Source: a bacterium (lineage in GTDB: Bacteria > Armatimonadota > Zipacnadia > Zipacnadales > Zipacnadaceae). From it: a stretch of DNA of 64,000 bases. Of this stretch, positions 26,898 through 34,492 are shown piece by piece. Each line of letters starts with the position of its first letter. The stretch's first letter is position 1. The stretch covers positions 18,591 to 82,590 of the forward strand of contig JAUVXR010000008.1 of assembly GCA_030603495.1 (NCBI GenBank). The letters are read 5' to 3'. The position numbers and the translations under genes were made by a program. The notes under the pieces are model-generated. The model was not told the origin of the DNA. It did not search any database and saw nothing but the letters and a program-made list of their open reading frames with translations.

Positions 26898-27455
26898 GTG
26901 GGCTTTTTCAAGAACTTGTGCAACAAGGCCTTCCCCAAGTCATTGTGGGTCTATCACACCAATACCGGGGCCTGCAATGGCTGCGATATTGAGGTAATTG
27001 ACGTACTGACGCCGTACTATGATGTCGAGCGCTTCGGGATCAAGCTGGTGGGCTCGCCGCGCCACGCCGACGTGCTGCTGGTTTGCGGTCCGGTGACTCG
27101 CCAGATAGTCCCGGCCCTCAAGCGGCTCTACGAGGCTGTGCCCGCTCCCAAACTGGTCATCGCTATTGGGTCGTGTGCCTCGGGAGGAGGCATCTGGTTT
27201 GATAGCTACAATATCGTCGGTGGCGCCGACACGATCCTGCCCGTGGATTACTATATTCCCGGTTGCCCGCCGCGGCCCGAGGCTATTCTCCACGGAGTCG
27301 CCGTGGCCCTGGGACTCGCCGAGAAGAAGGTAGCCCGCGAGCACATTAAGCAGCTCATTGACCGCAATGAGTCTATCTCCGTTGAGGATGATACTGGAGC
27401 CGAAGAGGTCGTGCCGGGGGACGAGGTGCCAGCGGAGCTGCCGACTTCGAAATAG
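26898..27455 (+). CDS. hyfI: Group-4 [NiFe]-hydrogenase small subunit (HyfI/HycG/NuoB type)
   Basis: A 185-residue small subunit carrying the proximal [4Fe-4S] cluster. Ligand Cys are seen in NTGACNGCDIE, AIGSCASGGG and IPGCPPRPEA. There is no Tat signal, so the complex is cytoplasmic-facing. GTG at 26898 is the start, with AGGAGG eight bases upstream. The C-terminal 30 residues are acidic and absent from shorter homologues. It ends 11 bases from the convergent hypA. Confidence 0.94.
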   Translation: MGFFKNLCNKAFPKSLWVYHTNTGACNGCDIEVIDVLTPYYDVERFGIKLVGSPRHADVLLVCGPVTRQIVPALKRLYEAVPAPKLVIAIGSCASGGGIWFDSYNIVGGADTILPVDYYIPGCPPRPEAILHGVAVALGLAEKKVAREHIKQLIDRNESISVEDDTGAEEVVPGDEVPAELPTSK

Positions 27456-27466
27456 GCGTGTAGGGG

Positions 27467-27832
27467 CTACGAATTGCCGGCTTCCTCCGCGGAATCGGCC
27501 AGCTCTGCGCTCAGTATCTGAAGCTCGAAGCCCGACTCTATTGACAAATCAAGACTCCCGCACTTGCAGCACTTCACAAACGGCTGGTATTCCTCCGTTA
27601 CAGTGCTACACTCGTTACACCGGGCATGCACAGGCATTTGCTTAATGTGCAGCGTAGCGCCCTCCAGGTCAGTACCCTTGATGACGTGGGGCCAGGCTTC
27701 ACTCAGCAGTTCCGGGACCACTGTGCTCAGTGGGCCGATAGCGACGGTGGCGCTCAAGAGCTTCCGGTGGTGTTGCTGGGCGAGTTCGGCAAGCTGGTGT
27801 GCGATGCTGCTGGCGATAGAGAATTCATGCAT
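27467..27832 (-). CDS. hypA: Hydrogenase nickel-incorporation protein HypA
   Basis: A 121-residue nickel/zinc chaperone that works with HypB to load nickel into the hydrogenase large subunit. The N-terminal MHEFSIA gives the nickel-binding His2; the zinc knuckle is CNECS and CCKCGS. It lies on the opposite strand to the rest of the locus, convergent with hyfI and divergent from hypB, so it needs its own promoter. The palindromic repeat at 27898 is in that upstream region. Length is normal. Confidence 0.93.
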   Translation of the reverse strand: MHEFSIASSIAHQLAELAQQHHRKLLSATVAIGPLSTVVPELLSEAWPHVIKGTDLEGATLHIKQMPVHARCNECSTVTEEYQPFVKCCKCGSLDLSIESGFELQILSAELADSAEEAGNS

Positions 27833-27897
27833 AAATGATACTCACTTGCTGCCTGCATTGTACCACCTGCTGCGCTCCTGCGGCAAGCACCTCAATC

Positions 27898-27943
27898 AGT
27901 AGGACAGGCGTCTCGCCTGTCAACGAAGACGTCTCGTCTGTCG
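27898..27943. repeat. Palindromic dispersed repeat, copy 2, with a degenerate neighbour
   Basis: AGTAG plus GACAGGCGTCTCGCCTGTC (27903-27921) repeats the element at 1704-1727. A decayed second unit, AGACGTCTCGTCTGTC, follows within five bases (about 27927-27942). It occupies the 213-base gap between hypA and hypB, where the promoters of both should lie. Confidence 0.65.
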
Positions 27944-28045
27944 CGAGTCTCGCGTAACTGTACAGTGTGCGCGCGGAGGGTACGCATCCCAAGGAGAAGA
28001 ACTACCACACAGTATTAGACTTGTCACGGGATTGGGCGAGTAGCG

Positions 28046-28702
28046 ATGAGAGTCGAGTTGATGACTGATATTCTGGGCGACAACGATGCTGCTGCGCGGG
28101 AGAATAAGCAGCTTTTCGACGCCCACGGCGTTCTCGCAGTTGACTTCATGGGCAGCCCGGGCAGCGGCAAGACCAGCCTGCTGGAGCAGGTGGTCAGGTC
28201 GCTGGACGATGTGACCGTCAAAGTCATTGAGGGCGACGTGGCAACGGCTAACGATGCTCGGCGAATCGAAGAGGCCGGGGCGGAGGCCTTTCAGATTAAC
28301 ACCGGCGGTATGTGTCATCTAAATGCGCCGATGATCGCCCGGGCGGCGGGGAAGATAGACCTGGCGGCCACGGATCTGCTCCTCATCGAGAATGTGGGTA
28401 ATCTGGTTTGCCCGGCAGCGTTCAAGTTGGGTGCGCACTTTCGTCTGGTAGTCTCCAGTATCCCCGAAGGCGACGATAAACCGGAGAAATACCCAGCGGC
28501 CTTCCGGGGTTGCGATGGTGTCATCTTGAATAAGCTTGACCTGGTCCCCCACTCGCCTTTTGACGTGAAGAAGTTCTGGGATCTATGTCGCCAGCTCCAG
28601 CCCCAGGCGGTGCAGTTTGCCACTTCGTGTGTAGCTGGTGAAGGTATCGGGCAGTTGAGCGAATGGCTAAGGCGACAACACTCACAACTGACCGGCGGAT
28701 AA
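28046..28702 (+). CDS. hypB: Hydrogenase nickel-incorporation GTPase HypB
   Basis: A 218-residue GTPase that delivers nickel with HypA. The P-loop is MGSPGSGKTSLLE; the switch and metal-site region is GGMCHLNAPMI (Cys-His at the dimer interface); ENVGNLVCPA and LNKLDLVPH are the G3/G4 motifs. There is no N-terminal poly-His stretch or CxxCGC high-affinity nickel site, so it is a minimal HypB. The His-rich store may instead be in the transporter at 15030. The 3' end overlaps hypF by 40 bases. Confidence 0.94.
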   Translation: MRVELMTDILGDNDAAARENKQLFDAHGVLAVDFMGSPGSGKTSLLEQVVRSLDDVTVKVIEGDVATANDARRIEEAGAEAFQINTGGMCHLNAPMIARAAGKIDLAATDLLLIENVGNLVCPAAFKLGAHFRLVVSSIPEGDDKPEKYPAAFRGCDGVILNKLDLVPHSPFDVKKFWDLCRQLQPQAVQFATSCVAGEGIGQLSEWLRRQHSQLTGG

Positions 28703-30957
28703 GGCGCGAGATCACCATCACCGGTATCGTGCAGGGAGTTGGCTTTCGGCCCTTCATTCACCGCCTTGCGCAGAAGCACGGCATCGCGGGGACCGTGCAC
28801 AACTTCACTGGTGGTGTGGTGATCGAGGCGGAAGGCCAGCCCGAAGCTGTGGCGGCGTTTATTGGCGACCTGCCTCGGGAGAAGCCGCCAATCGCGCGAA
28901 TTGACGACATCACCGTGGTGGAACTGCCTGCCCTCGGCGATGCCGAATTCGTGATCACCCCCAGCCGCGAGGCTGCCGGCGGCACGATTCTGCTCTCCCC
29001 TGACGTCGCTATGTGCGACGATTGCCTACGCGAACTGTTCGACCCGGACGATCGGCGCTACCGCTATCCGTTTATCAACTGCACCAACTGCGGCCCACGT
29101 TTTACTATCATACAGAGCGTTCCCTACGATCGGCCCAATACGACGATGCGGCCGTTTTCGATGTGCCGCCACTGTCAGGCTGAATACGACGACATTGGTG
29201 ACCGCCGCTATCACGCCCAGCCCAATGCGTGTCCTGTCTGCGGTCCCGAGGTGGAGCTAATCTTTGGTGATGAGCGCTGCAGCGCCGATGAAGCCATCGA
29301 GCAGGCGATTGAGCTACTGGCTGCGGGCAAGATTGTCGCGATAAAGGGACTGGGTGGCTTTCATCTGGCCTGCGACGCTACTAGCCAGGACGCCGTGCAG
29401 GAGCTGCGCCGGCGCAAGGGGCGCGAAGAGAAGCCGCTGGCTATAATGTCGACGTCATTGGAGGAGATGGAGAGCTACTGCCACCTCACCGAGGAAGCGC
29501 AAGAGCTGTTGACGGGCGCGATTCGGCCGATTGTGCTGCTGAAGAAGAGAACCTCGGTCATTGCTCCCTCAGTTGCGCCCGACAGCAAGTACTACGGGGT
29601 GATGACGCCGTATACACCGCTGCATCACCTGCTGCTGGCGGATGACCGTCTCCCGGCGCTGGTGATGACTAGCGGCAACCTCAGCGAGGAGCCGCTGGCT
29701 ACGCAGAATGATGAGGCGCGCGGTCGCCTCGCCCACATCGCTGACGGATTCCTGCTGCACGACCGGGAGATTGAGATCGGCTGCGACGATTCGGTGGTCA
29801 GACCGACCAAGTTGGGGCCGATAGTTATGCGACGGGCGCGCGGCTACGTTCCTTTCCCGGTCACGCTGAAGCGGGATCTGGGCCGGGTGCTGGCGGTCGG
29901 CGGGCACCTGAAGAATACGTTCTGCCTCACCGATGGGCGTAACGCCTTCTTGAGCCAGCATATCGGCGACCTGGAAGACGCCAACACACTGGACTATTTC
30001 CAGTGGTGTGTTGACCATTTGCAGGACGTACTGCGCGTTGAGCCGGAGCTGATTGCCCACGATCTGCACCCGGACTATCTCAGCAGCCACTATGCTCAGC
30101 GGCTGGCCGAGGAGCGTGGGCTGGACGCGGTTGCGGTGCAGCACCATCACGCCCACATCGCTGCGTGTATGGCCGAGCATGCTGCTGTGGGGCCGGTCTT
30201 GGGCATCGCCTGTGATGGTACTGGTTATGGAGCGGATGGGACGGTCTGGGGCTGCGAGATCCTGCTCAGCGACTACGACGACTACACTCGTGCGGCGCAC
30301 CTAGAGTACGTGCCGCTGCCCGGTGGCGAACAGGCTATCAAAGAGCCATGGCGGGTGGCAGCGGTCTACCTACACCGACAGGGGTTGCTCGATGCCGATA
30401 TTGATTTCTGCCACAATCTCGACCGGCCTCGCTGGCGGCTGCTGGAGCAGATGATCGAAAAGAATATCAACTGCCCGTCTGCTTCGAGTGCAGGACGGTT
30501 GTTCTCGGCGGTCTCCGCGCTTGTCGGATTGCGCTCGGTGGACGCCTACGAGGGGCAGTCGGCAATGATGCTGGAAGCCGCCGCAACCGATGCGGAGGGC
30601 GTGTACAGCTACGAAATCACTGAGAGCGACGGTATGCTGGTAATGTCGCCCGGCTTGATGTTCGTGGAGATTGTAGCTGACTTGGAAGCCGGCAAAGACA
30701 CTGGCGAAATCTCCGTCCGCTTTCATAATACCTTCGTCGCCATGGTAGGCGACGCGGCCGTGCGAGTTGCGAAAAAGACGGGTATCAAGCAGATCGCGAT
30801 GTCGGGGGGGACCTTCCAGAACGAGCTGGTGCTGCACGGCCTGCCCCAGCGCCTCACAGAAGTCGGCCTCGAAGTGCTTATTCACCAGGAAACACCGCCC
30901 AATGACGGCGGGCTGGCGCTAGGGCAGGCAGTGGTGGCCTCAGCAAGGAACTACTGA
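28663..30957 (+). CDS. hypF: Carbamoyltransferase HypF
   Basis: A 764-residue maturation factor that makes the thiocarbamate precursor of the cyanide ligands from carbamoyl phosphate. Domains in order: acylphosphatase (GIVQGVGFRPFIHRLA), two zinc fingers (CDDCLRELF..., CTNCGPRF and CRHCQAEYD..., CPVCGP), a YrdC-like domain (GLGGFHLACDA, KYYGVMTPYTPLHHLLL), and a Kae1-like domain with HHHAHIAACMAEH. The C-terminal GGTFQNELV is also intact. It starts inside the 3' end of hypB and ends two bases before hypC. Confidence 0.95.
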   Translation: MAKATTLTTDRRIRREITITGIVQGVGFRPFIHRLAQKHGIAGTVHNFTGGVVIEAEGQPEAVAAFIGDLPREKPPIARIDDITVVELPALGDAEFVITPSREAAGGTILLSPDVAMCDDCLRELFDPDDRRYRYPFINCTNCGPRFTIIQSVPYDRPNTTMRPFSMCRHCQAEYDDIGDRRYHAQPNACPVCGPEVELIFGDERCSADEAIEQAIELLAAGKIVAIKGLGGFHLACDATSQDAVQELRRRKGREEKPLAIMSTSLEEMESYCHLTEEAQELLTGAIRPIVLLKKRTSVIAPSVAPDSKYYGVMTPYTPLHHLLLADDRLPALVMTSGNLSEEPLATQNDEARGRLAHIADGFLLHDREIEIGCDDSVVRPTKLGPIVMRRARGYVPFPVTLKRDLGRVLAVGGHLKNTFCLTDGRNAFLSQHIGDLEDANTLDYFQWCVDHLQDVLRVEPELIAHDLHPDYLSSHYAQRLAEERGLDAVAVQHHHAHIAACMAEHAAVGPVLGIACDGTGYGADGTVWGCEILLSDYDDYTRAAHLEYVPLPGGEQAIKEPWRVAAVYLHRQGLLDADIDFCHNLDRPRWRLLEQMIEKNINCPSASSAGRLFSAVSALVGLRSVDAYEGQSAMMLEAAATDAEGVYSYEITESDGMLVMSPGLMFVEIVADLEAGKDTGEISVRFHNTFVAMVGDAAVRVAKKTGIKQIAMSGGTFQNELVLHGLPQRLTEVGLEVLIHQETPPNDGGLALGQAVVASARNY

Positions 30958-30959
30958 AG

Positions 30960-31178
30960 ATGTGTGTCGCGCTACCGTGCAAGCTGATTGAGATAGACGG
31001 CAACCGGGGCGTTGCTGAGTTGGGCGGCAGCCAGGTGAAGATGCGCCTGGACTTGCTGCCCGATGTTCGGTTGGGCGACTACGTCCTGGTCCACGCGGGC
31101 TTTGCCATCGAGAAACTTGACGAAGAAGAAGCCCACAATACTCTCAGTATGCTCGATGAGGTAGGCTGGTGGTGCTAG
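30960..31178 (+). CDS. hypC: Hydrogenase assembly chaperone HypC
   Basis: A 72-residue chaperone that carries the Fe(CN)2CO unit with HypD. The essential Cys2 is in MCVALPCKLIEID, and GDYVLVHAGFAIEKLDEEEA matches the rest of the family. Its ATG is two bases after the hypF stop. An 81-base gap separates it from hypD. Confidence 0.93.
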   Translation: MCVALPCKLIEIDGNRGVAELGGSQVKMRLDLLPDVRLGDYVLVHAGFAIEKLDEEEAHNTLSMLDEVGWWC

Positions 31179-31259
31179 CGCACACTTCACCGGGATGCCA
31201 GTCAGCAACATGGTAGGTGTAGCGGCGCTGCCGGACGTGGCGGCGCACTGTACAAAGAT

Positions 31260-32354
31260 ATGAGATATATTGACGAGTACCAGGATGGCGACAAGGCGCG
31301 AGAGATAGCTGCGCAGATTGCGGAGGTCGTCGGCGAGCCGCTGGCCTTTATGGAGGTTTGCGGCACGCATTCTCATGCCGTTGCTCGGTACGGGCTGAGT
31401 GAGATGTTTCCTGAGCAACTACGCCTGATCTCCGGTCCGGGCTGCCCGGTCTGCGTGACCCCGCCGGAGGTCATTGATGCGGGCATCGAACTGGCCCGCG
31501 AGGGCATCTGGCTGGCGATCTTCGGCGATATGATGAACGTGCCGGGCAGCCAGGGCAGCCTCAGTGAGGTCCAGGCCCAGGGCGGGCAGGTGCGCGTAAT
31601 CTACTCGCCGATGCAGGCTGTCGAGTGGGCCCAGGAGAATCCCCACGAGCAGGTGGTCTTTATGGGCGTGGGCTTCGAGACCACGGCTCCCAGTGTGGCC
31701 GTCGGCATCAGCGAGGCCAATGAACTGGGCCTAAAGAACTTCACCGTTCTAGTTGCGCACAGGCTCATTCCCCCGGCGATGGAGGCGTTGGTCAGCCAGC
31801 CCGACGTGCGGATTGATGGCTTCTTGTGTCCGGGACACGTCAGCGCCATCATCGGCTCAAAGCCCTACCAGCCGCTGGCCGACCGGGGCATTCCCTGTGT
31901 GATCGCGGGCTTCGAGCCGGTGGACGTGCTCCAGGCGGTCTATATGCTGGCACGAATGTGCCAGCAGGGCGAAGCCCGGGTCATGATCCAGTACAGGCGC
32001 GTGGTAAGGGCGGAGGGCAACCCGATTGCGCGGGAGAAAGTGGCGGAGGTCTTCGAGGTGGCCGACTGCCGGTGGCGGGGCCTGGGGATGATGCCTGACA
32101 GCGGGCTGCGGCTCCGCGAAAAATACCGGGATTTCGACGCTGAAGCGCGCTTTGCGTTGGACTTGCAGGCAGCGCCGGAGCCACCCGGCTGCGAATGTGG
32201 CGCTGTTCTGCGGGGCGCCAAACGCCCCACGGACTGCGGGCTGTTCGGTACGGCGTGTCTCCCTGACCACCCGATAGGCCCATGTATGGTTTCGTCGGAG
32301 GGCGCTTGCGCCGCCGTGTATCAGTACGAGGCAGTACGAGACGGTAACCGCTGA
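31260..32354 (+). CDS. hypD: Hydrogenase Fe-ligand assembly protein HypD
   Basis: A 364-residue Fe-S protein that assembles the Fe(CN)2CO moiety with HypC and HypE. Conserved motifs are EVCGTHSHAVARYG, LISGPGCPVCVTP, GFETTAPSVA and the C-terminal cluster region (CECGAVLRG, DCGLFGTAC, CMVSSEGAC). The length is typical. There is no obvious Shine-Dalgarno before the ATG at 31260, but the N-terminus MRYIDEYQD is standard for the family. Confidence 0.95.
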   Translation: MRYIDEYQDGDKAREIAAQIAEVVGEPLAFMEVCGTHSHAVARYGLSEMFPEQLRLISGPGCPVCVTPPEVIDAGIELAREGIWLAIFGDMMNVPGSQGSLSEVQAQGGQVRVIYSPMQAVEWAQENPHEQVVFMGVGFETTAPSVAVGISEANELGLKNFTVLVAHRLIPPAMEALVSQPDVRIDGFLCPGHVSAIIGSKPYQPLADRGIPCVIAGFEPVDVLQAVYMLARMCQQGEARVMIQYRRVVRAEGNPIAREKVAEVFEVADCRWRGLGMMPDSGLRLREKYRDFDAEARFALDLQAAPEPPGCECGAVLRGAKRPTDCGLFGTACLPDHPIGPCMVSSEGACAAVYQYEAVRDGNR

Positions 32355-32382
32355 GCCGGCTTAGGGGACGACTAGCTTCGTT

Positions 32383-33396
32383 ATGAAAAAGCCGCAAGTG
32401 ATTACACTCGCCCACGGCGCGGGTGGGCTGCTCTCTCAACAGCTCATCGCCGAGGAGTTTGCACCGCTGCTCATGCGCGGGGGCCAAGGGCTCAACGATG
32501 CTGCGGTTGTCTCTTTCGGCGACATTCGAGTGGCGTTCAGTACCGATTCGTTCACGGTTTCCCCGCTGTTCTTTCCCGGTGGTGACATCGGTAGCCTGGC
32601 CGTACACGGTACGGTCAACGACATTGCCATGATGGGCGCCGAGCCACGCTTCTTGTCGCTCGCCTTCGTCATCGAAGAGGGCTTCCCCGCAGCGGACTTG
32701 CACCATCTGGGACAGTCGGTGGCAGCGGCCACTGAGCATTGCGGTGTGACGGTGGTCACTGGCGATACCAAGGTGGTAGAGCGCGGCGCGGCCGACGGGC
32801 TGTTCATCAACACCTCCGGGCTGGGCGTTGTCTCCCCGCAGGCCGATATTGAACCCGCACGGGTGCAGCCCGGCGACGCGGTACTCATCAACGGGACGAT
32901 TGCCCAGCATGGCACCGCGGTGATGTGCGCGCGGGAGGAGCTGGATGTCGGTGGGGAAATCGTCAGTGATTCGGCGTCGGTGGCCGACGTGGTGCGCGAG
33001 TTGATCGCGGCGCTGGGCGAGAAGGTGCACGCGCTGCGCGATCCGACACGCGGCGGAGTTGCGGCGACGCTGAACGAGGTCGCTGGTTTGGCGGGTGTGA
33101 CCATCGAGATTGATCAGGCCGAGCTGCCGATTGCGCCCCAGGTAGCCGGCGTCTGCGAGATCCTGGGCTTGGACCCGCTCCAGGTGGCCTGCGAGGGCCG
33201 GTTTGTCGCCTTCGTGGACGGTTCAGTGGCCGAGCAGGCACTGGCCACAATGAGGTCGCTGAATACCGGGCGAGAGGCGGCCATAATTGGTGAAGTGACG
33301 ACTGCCGGATCAGCACGGGTGCAGATGCGCACACCCTTGGGAACGACGTGCCTCGTGCAGATGCCTACCGGTGAGTTACTCCCCAGGATCTGCTAA
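32383..33396 (+). CDS. hypE: Carbamoyl dehydratase HypE
   Basis: A 337-residue PurM-like protein that dehydrates the carbamoyl group on its C-terminal Cys to thiocyanate for ligand synthesis. The essential C-terminus is present as LLPRIC. N-terminal LAHGAGG, NDAAVVSFG, AVHGTVNDIAMMGA and GDTKVVE motifs are intact. It is last in the hypBFCDE run, 28 bases after hypD. Confidence 0.95.
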   Translation: MKKPQVITLAHGAGGLLSQQLIAEEFAPLLMRGGQGLNDAAVVSFGDIRVAFSTDSFTVSPLFFPGGDIGSLAVHGTVNDIAMMGAEPRFLSLAFVIEEGFPAADLHHLGQSVAAATEHCGVTVVTGDTKVVERGAADGLFINTSGLGVVSPQADIEPARVQPGDAVLINGTIAQHGTAVMCAREELDVGGEIVSDSASVADVVRELIAALGEKVHALRDPTRGGVAATLNEVAGLAGVTIEIDQAELPIAPQVAGVCEILGLDPLQVACEGRFVAFVDGSVAEQALATMRSLNTGREAAIIGEVTTAGSARVQMRTPLGTTCLVQMPTGELLPRIC

Positions 33397-33425
33397 GCAT
33401 GGGGTGGCTCCAGCAACAGGCTTCG

Positions 33426-34099
33426 TTACATCGCTTCGAGAAGTCGAGAGGTAGTACCGACTAGCCCGAGAGGGTTAACATACTCACCGATACGTGCTGT
33501 GATACTGTCAAGCACATGCCTTTGGGCATCGTCCACCACGCCTGCCTGCTGTAGATTGTGGTACATCTCGTGGCGAGCGGCAGCTACCGACGGCTCGTCG
33601 GCCAGGTAATGCCCCGCTACCCGCACTACTTCATCAAACAGTTCAGCATCGGAGCGGATAGCTTGGTCATCCAGATCTTCATGCTGGGGCAGCAGCAGCC
33701 GGTCCACGGGAACGCTACCTGCTCGTAGAAGGCGAATTCCAGGATCGGCCCACCGACCGAGAGCATCATGAGTTGGTAGTAGGCGCCAGCCTCCTCGGCG
33801 ACGTTAACCAGCGGGCACCAGATCTCAATAACTCCCTCGCCGACACCGTATTCTTCGATCCGTGCCACCTGCGCCTGAGCCGCGTGGAAAGTAGGGCGGG
33901 GCGAAGTCTGGCGGCCGATCCAGCGTCCGGTCGTCTCCTCCAGAGCTACTCGACGGGCGGTTTCCGCCAGATCTCGGTCAGTCTTCAGATAGTAGCGCAG
34001 GCGCAAGACCTCATCGGGGTCGAGATCGGGTTGAAGGTCAATGATTTCACCCGGTTGGCGACCGCGGATTTCCGGGGGCTGATACTGGGGGTAATCCAT
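33426..34099 (-). pseudogene. RuBisCO large-chain N-domain-like ORF, interrupted by a frameshift
   Basis: Two overlapping minus-strand frames read as one gene with a one-base loss near 33709. The first (ATG 34099, GGGAGA upstream) gives RYYLKTDRDLAETARRVALEETTGRW, then VARIEEYGVGEGVIEIWCP and QLMMLSVGGPILEF. This resembles the N-terminal ferredoxin-like domain of RuBisCO and RuBisCO-like proteins: beta-strand, EqTTGtW motif, YPL segment and S-I-x-G-x-x-F. The reading then shifts to VDRLLLPQHEDLDDQAIRSD (GTG 33707) and ends at 33426. The long TIM-barrel catalytic domain is absent. It may be a relic or a stand-alone domain protein; a sequencing error could explain the shift. The resemblance is judged by eye. 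Confidence 0.45.
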
Positions 34100-34178
34100 G
34101 TTGCATCTCCCTAATTGGCAGGGAATGACCACAGGCAAATGTTTGCTAGCGAGCTGCTCTGGGCCCATTGCGCATCGT

Positions 34179-34330
34179 CATAGATTCGCGTATTTTGGCT
34201 TCTGGTGCTTTGGCTTGACGTCACGCTTGGTCCATTCGAAGAGTTGGCAGTTCTCGTTGTACAGTCTGACGAATTCGTCGATAGCCTCTCTTATCTTATC
34301 GGCATTGCTTGTCTGCTCATGATGAACTGA
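34179..34330 (-). mobile_element. IS630-type transposase C-terminal remnant
   Basis: An open minus-strand fragment without a start reads DKIREAIDEFVRLYNEN, QLFEWTKRDVKPKHQK and ends at TGA. Helix-rich 'I.EFI..YN.....F.WTK' endings are typical of IS630/Tc1-like transposases. A TAG stops the frame just upstream, and no inverted repeats or remaining transposase sequence were found, so this is a decayed tail. The following 160 bases to glyS hold no gene I can see. Confidence 0.55.
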
Positions 34331-34492
34331 CTATAACATAATTCGCGAACAAAGTCTTGTGAGCAATAGCCGGAGCCCCTGCAATATGGCTGCTGTACTC
34401 GGAGCGATAGTGACCCCTCTGACAATGCACACCATGGCGGCACGCCTTACTCAGTGGCTGCAAGAGAATGCTGGAGAAGGGGCAAATGGGGT

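Noticed and set aside
33426..34099. A working RuBisCO or RuBisCO-like enzyme
   Set aside because: No TIM-barrel, no active-site Lys motifs and a frameshift; only N-domain resemblance remains.
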